Assembly (NCBI GenBank): GCA_011109175.1
Contig: RDEW01000045.1
Span: 177,417-241,416 of the forward strand
Reading direction: 5' to 3'
DNA from: Dicyema japonicum
Taxonomy: Eukaryota; Dicyemida; Rhombozoa; Dicyemidae
Length of the DNA: 64,000 nt
The notes beneath the pieces were generated by a model. The model saw nothing but the letters and a program-made list of their open reading frames with translations. It ran no database searches and was not told where the DNA came from. A program made the translations under genes and the position numbers. Positions 44,276 to 55,330 of this stretch are shown here, in pieces (the stretch's first letter is position 1; each line of letters starts with the position of its first letter).

Positions 44276-45240
44276 TCATTTCAAGAGTAAATCTTACAAT
44301 CAATATTTTTGTAGTTCACAATCTTTTATCTCCAATTACTGAGTTACACGCTAGAATGATATGGGACCAAGTCCAAGGTCTTTCATTAGGTCTCAAATCA
44401 TGATGTTCTGCTCCATATAGATGCTATGCAGAAGCAGCAACCACCAACCTAATATTATAACGAGTCACGTCATTTTAGTACTGATATTAGGCTCGGAAAC
44501 TTCACAGCTACCTCTCTCCATAATTATTTTTTGTTTGTATGACAGTTCTGGACTTTGATTCTCAACGTGAAACACATCCATAATTTTTTGGTTTCCAAAC
44601 TGGAAAGGAAGGCAGCATAATGGAGTACAAAAGTACTCTTTTCCTTCTTTTGAATTCTGTTTTTAATACACTAGATCCTTTGTGAGCTAACCTCATTGAT
44701 CAAGATTTGTCAAACGAATAAAGAATGTCCGAGAATTTTAATAGCCTCATGTTTGTCTCAATCTATCATTTTATTTCATGGATCAAAAAGGAATATATTT
44801 TTTTTAATTTTACGAATTATAAAGAAAAGATACTAGATCTTGATAAAATGAGTTTGTTTCAACAGTGCTCTTAAAATCTGGCTTTTTCGGTTTAATTAAT
44901 AAATGGAGATCAGAAAATGATTCTGCTATCCACACCATTCATGTTCGTACTCGCAAGGTCCTTGCATCCTCAGACACGAATATTTGACTCTAATGCTGCA
45001 CTAATCTAACTACCTATGGATGCTTATATAAGAAAACCTGACTTACCGGGTTGAGGAAAAAGATCTCCAAAGACAATCACTGCAGGATTGCCTATCACGA
45101 AACCCTATTTTTTCATCAAATTGAGGTTCATCATGATATAGGATTGGTCTTCGACGTTTTTCACCTATGGCTAGACATACTTTTATCCTCTGTTCTTAAT
45201 AGAAGAGTTTAATTTTTGCAAGCCATTTTTGACGCCATTT
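44276..45240. other. Intergenic, no gene seen
   Basis: AT-rich with no supported frame on either strand. Confidence 0.4.
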
Positions 45241-45289
45241 GGTGCTTATGTGCTGAAAATTTCTCTTCCTTCTCTCTGATTGCGTCATT

Positions 45290-45420
45290 GGATCCACCTT
45301 AATCTGGCCAATTATTCAATAGGATCCAACTATTCATTCCACTGGGAACAATTTCGTTTCCTGGCGGCGAGTTCAGGAATCTACCTCAGCTCCCCGGACA
45401 ACGTTCTTTGGATGTCTCAG
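45290..45420. repeat. Dispersed repeat shared with 26300-26400
   Basis: CATTCCACTGGGAACAATTT and the following CTCAGCTCCCCGGACAA match the 26.3-kb stretch with substitutions. GCGTCATTGGATCCACC at 45284 also recalls the LINE leader head. Confidence 0.45.
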
Positions 45421-45769
45421 TATTACTCAGCTTTGAAATGTAAGAATACTGAAAAATATGTTCTACGGAGGATTCCATTTGTTTTCATATCTGATACTTT
45501 AGCAACAGGTTCGAAACTAATTATTTACACAAAGGCTTCAGGAATTTGATATTAACTTTATTAACATTAATTCAATTTTGGAATAAAACCTTTGGCGGAT
45601 TTACTGGGAATCAATGGCTTTTCGGTTTTTACTTCTCGAGGGGTAAGAATGGGAATGCTTTGTAGGTTTCGGTTGGAAAGAACTAAGCCGCACAGTAATG
45701 ACTACAGCTTGGTTATAAGAGGTATGTCACTTTCCTTGTTCACCATATTAGTTAAGGGAGGTAGATTGT

Positions 45770-46075
45770 AATTTTACAGATTATGGTTAAAATATGTTTC
45801 ATTATTAAATATTTGTTTGCCAATTTTTTTAGGTAGGCTTCTTGGAAGTATATTGCCCTCCAATTGTTTTATAAAATTTATTCCATTTGTTTCTTTTTAT
45901 ATTTTTAATATTTGCATTAAATTTTCTAGTAGATGTAATAAGACGACATCCTCTTCGATTTCAACGTTCTCAAGAAGATCCTTTCAATTTCTCTTAACTT
46001 GTATGCTATTTCCTTCTTGTTTATGGGTTTCACTTCATTAGTTCTTCATGGATGAGTATCTTACTATCATCAAAT
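45770..46075 (-). CDS. Unrecognised coding-like region on the minus strand
   Basis: The minus frame reads DLLENVEIEEDVVLLHLLEN, then one TAA, then NGINFIKQLEGNILPRSLPK and NNETYFNHNL. An 18-bp GTTAAGAG...GAAAG segment upstream could be an intron joining SETHKQEGNSIQ. The acidic, helix-like content suggests a real exon. Family unknown. Confidence 0.35.
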
Positions 46076-46990
46076 TGATGATATCATTTTTTCTTCATCT
46101 ATTGCATTTTTTTAGAATAATTTATAGACATATTTTTCGATTTCAATCGATCGTGAATATCCGTATTAGATAATACTTCTGAATTATGTTCACATTTACT
46201 AAAGGTGTGCTAGTACTCGTTTTTTTTAGAATTTGAAAACAGTTTTTGATTGATTTAGGGATACATTTTCCCAGGCCATATTTAAATAGAACAATGTCTT
46301 TAAGGTTCAAATTTTATATTATTCATACTACACAGAAAGAAAATTTATTGGCAATTCTTCGGCATGATAATAAGTTGTCGTCCTTATAACACGATATTTG
46401 TACTTTTTGTTCAATAGTGAGTCTTGTATACCTACCACTAGAATCACAGCGAGGTATGCTACTCGAATAATGTTTTATTGCTATAATTTTCAGTAATTTT
46501 TTTTAAACTTTAAAAAATTCTGGCAAATTTCTACTAAAATTAGAATATTTTTTTTAAAAATGGCAAATCTGAATTAGCAAATTTAAGAGAGTTTACTGTA
46601 TACTGCTAATTGCGACCCAAAGTCGTAAAAAGCTACAGAATCACAAAAAGCTGACGCGATAATTCTAGGATTCTTTAACTTTAGGTGTCACCGATATAAA
46701 AATCTATTTCCCGGACCCTGATAACTATAGGTGGAATAGATGCATTATTTAGGAATAGGGTTGTGCAGAGTTTGTGAATCGTCTATCGGAGGTAAAAAAT
46801 ATTATGAAAGAGTTTTCAGAGCTTGTTGATAGTAATTTCTTCTAAAACCAAGTGCTCACGCGGTCTAGTAAGTATTATATAGATAAGACTATACTCAATA
46901 GGTTAAAAAGACATTTTAAAATTGTAAAATAAAATAATTGCACTAAATTTGTTGTCAAAGTCTCACTGGATAACATGTCATTATTATAAT
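46076..46990. other. No gene supported
   Basis: AT-rich. Short coding-like bits on the minus strand near 46100-46230 may continue the region at 45770-46075 but could not be joined. Confidence 0.3.
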
Positions 46991-46998
46991 AAAAAGAC

Positions 46999-49960
46999 AT
47001 GTGGCTCACAGAAATGGTGTCACTCATTCCAAAAAAGAACGAAAAGAGCCAACAGCTTCTCCCCATCGTCCGGTGGTCCTTTCATCTCTGTGTCTTCGAC
47101 CCTGTCTGGTGTCCCCATTTGTCCAGACTTTTGATTCTTCTATATGGAGACGTTGAAACCAATCCTGGTCCATGGAGAGGTTTTACGATTATAAAACTGA
47201 ATACGAATGGGATCAGGAAGAAAATCTTTGAACTCCGGGCACTCCTCCGCGAAAATGAGGCTGACCTCGCTTTAATACAGGAGTCCAAGCTATCTCCCTC
47301 CATACCAACACCCTCTTTTCCCGGATACACAGTGATCCGTAAAGATCGTCAGGGAGGACGTGGAGGAGGACTACTTACTATTATAAAGAACGATATTCCT
47401 TTTATGGATACAACTCAACGAACCTCAGAGCTTCTTGGCATCGACAAAACTTTGGAGCAGATTACTGTCAAAATCGAGTTATTCCCGTCCTTTTGGATCC
47501 ATTTGGCTAATTTATATATTCTCCCACAAGGATCGTGTCCGTCATCTTACACCCCTGATTTATCACGCATTTCAACATTGAAAAATCTACTGTTATGTGG
47601 GGATCTTAATGCACGACATCCAGTTTGGCTTACTTCCCAATCCTCTGATAACCGAGGAGAACTCATTGCAAATTATCTTTCTGACCTGATTATACTGAAC
47701 AACCCTAACTCACATACGAGGACCCCATTAAGGATGACTGACAGCTGCACATCCCCGACTTAACACTATGCTCACCTTCTCTGGCTGGACTCATTTCCTG
47801 GAACGTCTTTTACGGCTTCTCCAGTGACCACAATCCAATCCTTCTAAAATTGAGAGGTCTTCGACGATACAGGAGACGGCCGGCGGAATCAAAAAGATTC
47901 AAGGATTATACGAAGGTTGACTGGTCTGGTTTCAGTAACCTTGTGGATAAATTCTTGGCCAGGAGATTATCCTCCCAATACGCTTTATTGACGAGGCCGC
48001 AGAAATTATCAGCGCTGCCATTCAGAAAGCTGACCATATTTTTATTCCTATATCGTCATATAAGAAGTTTATTCTTACCCTCAGCTCTTATACAATAAGT
48101 CTTATAAAACAAAGAGACCGGCTGAAGAGATGCCATCTGTTGGACCTGAAGTCTTTGACAGCCCTCAGACAACTAATTAAAAGGATCTGTCAGAGCATAA
48201 AAGAACACAAGGACAAGAGATGGCAGCATCTAGTTAACCACCTCGACAGGAAAAGTACATCCCGACATTTCTGGAAAACTCTTAAACAAGTCAAGTCGGA
48301 GCTGGATGATGCAGACGGAACCGGAAAGCCTTCTCCTGAACACTTATGCCACCTACATCCTAACACCCTTATGAAACATTACGCTGGAATTAGCTTCAAA
48401 ACCTTCTCGAAACACCTGGACATTAGGGTGCGTGCCCATAAACCGAAGAAGGAACCTTACCACGAACTATTCTCAGATGACCAAGTCTTGGATGTGATCA
48501 CCAGATTAAAGAGCTCACGGGCGTGCGGGCCTGACAAAGTATCTTCTATTCACCTAAAACACCTAAGCCACTACGCAATTGGCTACCTCACGCAAATATA
48601 CAACCTGTCCATTAACTATAATATTATTCCCAAGATTTGGAAGAATTCTATCATCAGACCGATATTGAAGGCTGGGAAACCAGAGACAGAACCTGCCTCC
48701 TACAGGCCTATCTCCGTTACCAGCACACTGTCAAAAATTATGGAGAAACTTGTATTATCAGTCATTATTCCGTATCTTCCACGTCCTATATTTCAACATG
48801 GTTTCCTCCGCGGTAGGTCCACCGCTACATACTTGGCAACTATCGCAGTTCATTGCCGACGGTTTTAACACCCATCCCCCGCCTCACAAACGCACAATCT
48901 TGGTTTCTATTGACATCAACAAAGCCTTTGACACTGTTTCGAGGAAAATCCTGGTTGGAAAAATATTTTCTACTAATATTCGTCCGAATGTGAAATTATG
49001 GCTGGCCAACTTTTTGTCTGGAAGACGTGGAAGAGTAGTCAGTGGTGATCTCAGATCTAGATCACGATTACTACCGAACGGGGTACCCCAGGGGTCTCCA
49101 CTTTCACCAATTCTATTCAACTTATTCCTACACGACCTACCTAATGATGGAGACGAAGATTCCCTGCTATTATCCTACGCAGACGATGTAGTCATTGCAA
49201 TACGGAACCGCTCGACGCAAGTCGCATCCCTTAAGACTCAGGCAAAATTGAACACTCTCCACGATTGGATTGTTGGCAATCGACTTACGATTTCTGCAAC
49301 CAAGTCTATCTGTTCCACTTTCACTTCGGACCGTCGTTCAAGGATGAACCGAGTATCTTTATTGGTCCCACTCGGATTCCAGTGACAAGGTCCCCCACTG
49401 TCCTTGGAGTCAAGTACGACAGTCTACTCAATTTCAACTCCCACGCAAAAGACATGATTACCAGGGGCCTCCAGAAATTAACGTTTTACGCGCCCTTGTC
49501 CGGAGGACCACGAGGAACATGGACTTTTCCGTTTCTACCCTCTACCAACAAACAATCGCGCCTGCCGTTGAGTATGCCTCCGTTGCATGGAGATTCGCGC
49601 TATCGGAGTCTATGGTCCAAAGAGTCAACTCGATACACCAGAAAACAATCAGTATGCTTTGCCCACGTAATGGATCAACAGTCGACCCAGTACTCATGGA
49701 AGCTAAGATCCGTAGTCGTGGCTCCGGATTTCTTCGCGTCTGTGAGAAAGATGGAAATCCGGTTCGGCTGATCCTTTTTATGACAAGAGAAACCCGATTG
49801 GATAAGAAATTCCCTCCCCGATCGGATTCCTCTACAAGACCGAGAGAGGTTCTCCCGGAAATTAGTGGGGATTGCGAGGACTGGGATCACCTAACTGTTT
49901 GACTCTTTTGTCTTTCTTTCTCGGTGTTCCCGGGGTTATTAAAATAAAATAAATAAATAA
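46999..49960 (+). mobile_element. Near full-length 2A-bearing LINE (copy 2)
   Basis: Leader MWLTEMVSLIPKK runs to LLILLYGDVETNPGP (2A). The endonuclease reads LNTNGIRKKIFELRALLREN, LIQESKLSPSIPTPS and LLCGDLNARHPVWL. RT reads SYRPISVTSTLSKIMEKLVL, SIDINKAFDTVSRKILV, LLPNGVPQGSPLSPILFNLF and LLLSYADDVVIAIRN. The post-RT part reads TVLGVKYDSLLNFNSHAKD and LYQQTIAPAVEYASVAWRFA. It ends TTATTAAAATAAAATAAATAAATAAG. Only a handful of breaks (about 47760, 48100, 48870, 49380), making this the freshest LINE in the window. Confidence 0.94.
47126..47172 (+). other. 2A ribosome-skipping motif, LINE copy 2
   Basis: LLILLYGDVETNPGP in the main frame. It fits the 2A consensus, with a hydrophobic run just upstream as in functional 2As. 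Confidence 0.88.
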
Positions 49961-50129
49961 GAAGACCATCGTATCGTCATCATTGACTTCAAATAAACAG
50001 TAGTATAAAAAAGTAAAAACAACAATACACGACATTAATAATTGAAAAATAACAAAATATGATCTGCATTCCAAACACAAGAACAATCTAAATGACATGT
50101 TCCACAATAATAATATGGATTATGAACCT

Positions 50130-51250
50130 GAAACTCTTCAGATACCTTAAGTTGCTGTACAGCTTGCATTTAGAGTATAAGTCAGCCTTCATTCCGTCTA
50201 TCAATAAAATTCCATCATACCTTCAGTTATACGTGACAGATTCTGTATTGCGGATGATCTGTTCTTGAAGGAGACAAAGGCACATGTACCACAGTAGAAG
50301 ATCAGTTTGCACTTCTCAAAGATCTCCATGTTGTAGATTCCCGATAATATCAAGCATTTCCTGGCAAGTTGCACAAGAAGTCGAAGGGAATTTAAGTCTG
50401 ATTGACTTCCAGCAGGAGATATTGTGACTTTTCTTTCGTCAATCTCTCGCACGTGGTTCATCTTGTCATCACACTCTTTACGACTGCCGTAATTGGCATA
50501 GCCAATTCCCTAAGATTGTTTGGTATCTGATAACGTTATTGACAATTAAATTTATTCAAAACCACGAAACATGAGGACATGTCCCCATATTTGCTGAATA
50601 TTTCTGTTAACTGTCCATTTATCACATTTGTTTGTCACTGAATATGATAGACCGCTAATAAAAATGTATTTGCGTTGTCCATACAAACAACCACGTTTTT
50701 TTAAATTTAAATTAAAATTTAATTTGTCCAAGAGATGAATGGGCCTCATATATCACATGCGTAAGAGATGCATGCTTCACTGAATTGTTGATATATGGTG
50801 CTCAAAACAGTATGCTTTCCGTTCTTCCAGAAGCCTTAGGCATTTCAAAACATTGGTTTTCTTTTCGCATTTTGTGATGACGTTTTCAACATACGGCGAG
50901 AATGACATGTGCATGTCAAAAGTCACCAAGAGGCATTAAGTTTGATGTGAGAAGAAGGCACAAATTATTGTCAAAAATAACGTAACTGAAGAGATTTTTT
51001 TCCAAGTCAGTAAATATTCAGTCGATCCCTTTTGGGACACCTGAAATGTTTGGGCCCGCTATCATGGATTTTATCAAGATCAGCTGGCATGTTGAAATAC
51101 AGAAAAGAAAATCCAGAACTGCATAATATCACTTTCAAACATTGGTTGTGTGATTTATTCAGTCCCTGTCCCTTCAAATGAAAGATACCTGTCGATAACA
51201 AGAACGTAACTACCAATATTATTGGTCTTGTGACCGTGAGGGTCAACTCT
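50130..51250 (-). mobile_element. Decayed LINE 3' region
   Basis: Minus-strand scraps resemble the post-RT block of the 2A LINEs (a CHSRRMLKTSSQNAK-like stretch near 50900) and share CGTAACTACCAAT with the repeat at 14920. No intact domain. Confidence 0.45.
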
Positions 51251-51429
51251 CAATCAGTTATAACTGCCTTTAGTCCCTCATTAAAATTTATTATTTTTAA
51301 AACCAATGAATAGTTGCTAAGCATTGTTTAGGAAAAAGTCAACATTTGACTCAAAACCAACCAAAAAGCGATTAAACTCAGCGGGCTTTAGCTTATTATA
51401 GCTTAGCTTCTTCCAACCTCAAACGATGG

Positions 51430-52015
51430 TCTATTCAGATACACTCCTACACAGAAAGTGGAGAATCTTGGAATCAACAGAATTAGAGAAATGCTAAAAT
51501 GCGGTACCCTTCACTCTAAATCCAGAAAACGAACAGGAGATAATAACCAAACTGATCCTTGACAACAACAACCTCAGATCGGTCTCCACTGAGGTCATCC
51601 ACCATAAAAACCTATAGGAGCTCTATCTTACAAAATAATTTCCGACGACACCGTGGGATTTCCCTCCGAGCTAGCCAAACTCACCTAAAGACCTTAATTC
51701 TTTCTGAATGCAGCCTAACTTATGTTCCCCCACAGTGTGGATATTAAAGTCTCTTAAAATCCTCGACCTCTAGAAAAACCCGAACCTTTCGGTAGGTTTA
51801 TCACTCACTATAGGAAATCCTACCAGAAGTCGGATATTTAGAGTCAATGACCAGCTTCAATATTCCCCACACAAAGATCACTTCCATTCCTTTGGATATT
51901 GGTAAGTGTTTGTACCTCATGGACCTAATCTTATGGGGTTACAAAATATCGTCACTTCCAGACACCCTGAAGCGTCTTGCAAAGGTACAACAGAATAGTA
52001 TTAAGTGTAATTGAG
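51430..52015 (+). pseudogene. Leucine-rich repeat protein, broken
   Basis: Plus-strand pieces read LILDNNNLRSVSTEVIHHKN, LKTLILSECSLTYVPPQ, a LKSLKILDL-like stretch near 51745-51770 after frame changes, IPHTKITSIPLDIGK and LYLMDLILWGYKISSLPDTL. These are successive LRR units of the LxxLxLxxNxLxxLP type. At least four frame breaks or stops occur in 450 bp. It could be a host gene hit by errors, but the density of breaks suggests a pseudogene. Confidence 0.7.
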
Positions 52016-52156
52016 CTATGCGGTAAAGCTCAGAGATCCATCACCAGTTCAATTATCAGACCAATTGACCACGTGGTTAACTGGTCGAAAATATAAGGTT
52101 AGTATTGACTCAATAACTCAATTTATTAAAATGAAAACGAAGGAAAATTAACGTGC

Positions 52157-52812
52157 TTATAAGTTAATGACTGTTTTGATTCCATTGGAAAAAATTAAAT
52201 TATCGAATGCCTTTTTGTACTCATCAATTCCGTAACGGTATGTAATGAGATCAGAGATATTCACTTTCCCAGAACTGATTAGGTCGACTGCCTGTGAATA
52301 ACTGAAATTATACATTCGAAGTCTACCAATTATAAGTGTTCATAAATCCCCGAACTTTCAAAAATTTCCAGACTATATTTGAAGTCAAGACTGAAGTTTT
52401 TGAAAATCCAAGTCCTACAAGAGTCAATACCCCACCGGGGGAGGTTGCCTTTGTAAAATCTTTCTATGTTTGATCTGATTCCATAACAGTCGATAGAAAC
52501 ATCAGCCATCCTTCACAATTGACTTACTACTATTTTTCCTATCTCAACGGGAGATTCTCCTTTTTGTACAACTCCACAATCAGCTTTTTCTTTCATAGCA
52601 AAGCTGACTTTATCTCTAAAACGTCTAAATTTGAGTTAATGCAACAACCCATTACACAAATTCGTGAAGCTCCACTAACTTTAGCGATCATCATTGTTAG
52701 TAAGCCAATGACCCCTGCACGTGTTTTCAGATAAATAAATACCGACTCCAACGACACTCCCACAAAGTCAAACATATTTTATTCTGATTTTGACTTCTAA
52801 TATTGAAATTAG
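52157..52812 (-). pseudogene. SORD: Sorbitol dehydrogenase (zinc MDR) pseudogene, middle deleted
   Basis: On the minus strand EVKIRIKYV, a TGA, then LCGS match the N-terminal catalytic block (the TGA stands where family members have Gly, a GGA to TGA change). The sequence then jumps to GVGIYLSENT and TRAGVIGLLTMMIAKVSGAS, the cofactor-binding fold. Further on it reads LTLVGLGFSKTSVLTSN, a 25-bp intron (52302-52326), and SQAVDLISSGKVNISDLITY, ending TAA at 52159. About 130 residues of the catalytic domain, with most zinc ligands, are absent. Confidence 0.85.
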
Positions 52813-53209
52813 CAATTTAACAATCAACGTCTATTTTTGGTGGACTTTGTATTTCCTAGTTATGAATTATGCTAGATTACCAATCTTAAAACATTGGGAC
52901 TATATAAAATGACAGATTTCGACATTGTCAGATGTTAGCGACAAAACTCATTTTATAGTTGTGGTTTATAGTGGTCATACTGGAAAATCATTTAATTCGA
53001 TTATACATTGATTATCGAATAAATGGTCATGGAAATTGAATTGAAATTTATTTCCAAAGACCACAGTTAAAGACAAAAACAAGAAATTATGAAATCTAAT
53101 AATTTTTAATAAAATCTTTTAAATAATTGTCTTTCAATAAAAAAATAAATAAAATCTAATTAAACTCAGCTTTATTTAACTATCAATAAAAAGTTAATAT
53201 TTACTAACA

Positions 53210-53480
53210 ACAACCTTCCCTCGCCTGCCTGTTCACCAGCCTCCTCGGGGAAATTCGATTTTGGTTGTTGAAAAACTCCAAGAGCGCCTTGTCCAATTGA
53301 ACCCTCTGCCTCCTACACTACAATGTCAGGCTATCTAGGGTCCGCTTTAATATAATAAGTCTTAGATAATCCTGGAGCTTCATATCTAACCCTAATTGAT
53401 AACCCTTGTGGTACTTTGTTGCAATTCTTTTACGTCATTATTATTGGAATAACGAAGACCTTACAACCAAGCATCTGTTA
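53210..53480 (-). mobile_element. LINE C-terminal fragment (R4/Dong-like)
   Basis: The minus strand reads LGCKVFVIPIIMT, GLSIRVRYEAPGLSKTYY and FQQPKSNFPEEAGEQAGEG, a copy of the region at 3520-3844 (plus). Confidence 0.7.
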
Positions 53481-53649
53481 AAATCTAATTGATTACACTA
53501 CAACAAAATGAAAAGTTGTGATCATACTTGAAGGAAGATACTACAAATAAATTACACATAGCATATAATTTTTTCAATGAAAACTGCACACAAATTATTT
53601 CGACTACGAAAATTGTTTTTACAAGCCTTATGTAAGGGATTTGTTTTTC

Positions 53650-53945
53650 ATGTTTTATGACCCCATACTTGCCCGTTTTGACCTCTCGGCCTTCTCGGAA
53701 GCAGAACAGACTCCAAAGGCACTATGATTTAGGTTGTAAGGGGAGAATGTATCGCAAGGTTTTCCTGCTTTAAAGGGGAAGATGGTCATCCCATCGAGTC
53801 GTTTCTCGTCACTTCTGCAAAAAAACAAGCGGTTCGAGCATAGAAGGATGTTCGGTATCGTCAAAACTCGTGTAACGACTTCGTTCATTCCCAAATGTCT
53901 AGGAGATCTGTCTGCACTTTTCCAGTGGGAGTGAACGTTCACGCA
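53650..53945 (-). mobile_element. VWDAT/ELGG-class retroelement fragment
   Basis: It reads KRLDGMTIFPFKAGKPCDTF then SPYNLNHSAFGVCSASEKAE, matching the DGMTLFPF...GRSLVWDATC block of the 32.3-kb copy but lacking the WDATC residues (a small deletion). Open for 95 codons. Confidence 0.7.
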
Positions 53946-54059
53946 AAAAAGTCAACATAAAGAGTTAAAAATAATTAATGATGATATAAAACGGTTAGAA
54001 GACTATTTGATTGTTTTCTAATAATTGCGTTAACGAATTGTGTATAAGATAACTATAAA

Positions 54060-54150
54060 AGAATACGACAGAAGATGGTTATTTGAGCGAATCTCGCTCA
54101 CCATCCTGAAAGGGAATAGCTACTCAGTCAGAGAGACCGCTGTATGACCA
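54060..54150 (+). mobile_element. VWDAT/ELGG-class retroelement, terminal scrap
   Basis: It reads WLFERISLTILKGNSYSVRE, the last conserved block of the class (compare FQRISLAVVRGNSHSI at 29.4 kb). Confidence 0.6.
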
Positions 54151-54652
54151 ATTGTTCACTTTTCTTTTTTTGAAGATTAAAGTAATAAATGGGTTTGTTA
54201 GTAAGTTATTATTTCATTTTTGCTAAATATGGTTTTGGCTCGTTAACTTCTGACGGATAGATTTCAATGGTAAACCTATAAAAGTTGGATTGTTTCATCA
54301 TAAGTTCTATCAACAACATTATGATCTAACAATAAACTAAATAATACGTGGAGAATATTCTGAAAGTGAAATGAATATAAAAATTAAAGCATTAACAGAT
54401 TATACAGATATTCAGTATATAAACGGCATAATAGGAATTCATACACAAATCGTTAACGCAATTATTAATAAATTTTTGTTGCTTTTGAGTTCTTAAATTA
54501 AATAGGACAAGTTATTCAATTTGTCTAATTAATTTCATACTATGTCTCCCGGTGGAATAAATAGATTTGTTTTTCTATCATATTAGTCGATTGTTTTGAA
54601 AAATCATTGCGAAACCACCTGTGTGGATAGCCTCTCTTTTTTTAACCTTGTT

Positions 54653-54835
54653 ATGACAGCAATTAACCCAGGCTCTGCTTCGGATAAGGCTGAGATCCCA
54701 AAGGTGAAGAAACACGTATGTCTTTGTGGACAGTTCATTTTGATCACTAGCCGTGGAAACGTCAAAATTTAAAGGAAGCAGGTCATTGATTCTGCTAGAC
54801 ATAATCAGATCGCTCGTCGCGAAGAAGAAAAATGA
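54653..54835 (+). CDS. STEEP1-like (CXorf56 family) N-terminal fragment
   Basis: It starts MTAINPGSASDKAEIPK, then KKHVCLCGQFILIT and, after a compensated frame change, VIDSARHNQIARREEEK. The CLCGQ block followed about 20 residues later by VIDxAxH is the N-terminal signature of the STEEP1 family. The middle segment reads best in another frame (VETSKFKGSR). The C-terminal zinc-binding half was not found downstream. Moderate confidence; a broken or partial gene. Confidence 0.5.
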
Positions 54836-54939
54836 TAAGGAGTTAATAAAGATTCGATAAATTCAAGGTCATTATACTGCAAAATCGATTGTTATAATTC
54901 ATATAGAAGGTTGCTCAATTTCGATATCATTGACCTAAG

Positions 54940-55290
54940 CGAATTTAAAAAAAGATCTTCTAAGGCCTTGACTTTCGTTTCGGCGACTACGGTCTGCTCA
55001 TGAAATCTGGTCAGAGGCTGTTGTATTTGGTTATTTAAAGTTCTCGAATATTAGCAAAGCCTCCTTAACACTCAATCGGGAATCTTATAATTTTGACTGC
55101 AAAAAGGTGTATGTAGATGTCACATTGCAATTCAAAATTTTCCAGAGAGAATGAAAAACTATGATCCTGTCTGGGGGTTCCATAATCAAAATGTCGGAAA
55201 AAAGTTGAAAATGCAAAAGACCGTGACTAATAAAGATAGAAAACAAAAAAAGAGCTATTTGCAAGAGGATAATTTACGAAATTATTATGA
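54940..55290 (+). CDS. Unrecognised intron-bearing gene piece
   Basis: It reads LDFRFGDYGLLMKSGQRLLY, a possible 25-bp intron (GTTATT...ATTAG, about 55032-55056), ASLTLNRESYNFDCKKVYVD, then MKNYDPVWGFHNQNVGKK and KDRKQKKSYLQEDNLRNYYE. The FGDYGLxxxxGxRL...KKV(Y/W)V pattern faintly recalls a uL16-type ribosomal protein, but I would not assign it. Confidence 0.35.
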
Positions 55291-55330
55291 ACGTGGTTGA
55301 GAGTATTAAAATAAAAAAACAACGATAAAA

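Noticed and set aside
45817-46041. Hydrophobic, Cys-rich plus-strand frame
   Set aside because: The minus strand of the same interval has acidic, helix-like coding character, so the plus frame is likely its shadow.
54940-55290. Mitochondrial uL16 ribosomal protein
   Set aside because: Only a short FGDYGL-like stretch agrees and the rest does not align convincingly, so it is left unassigned.
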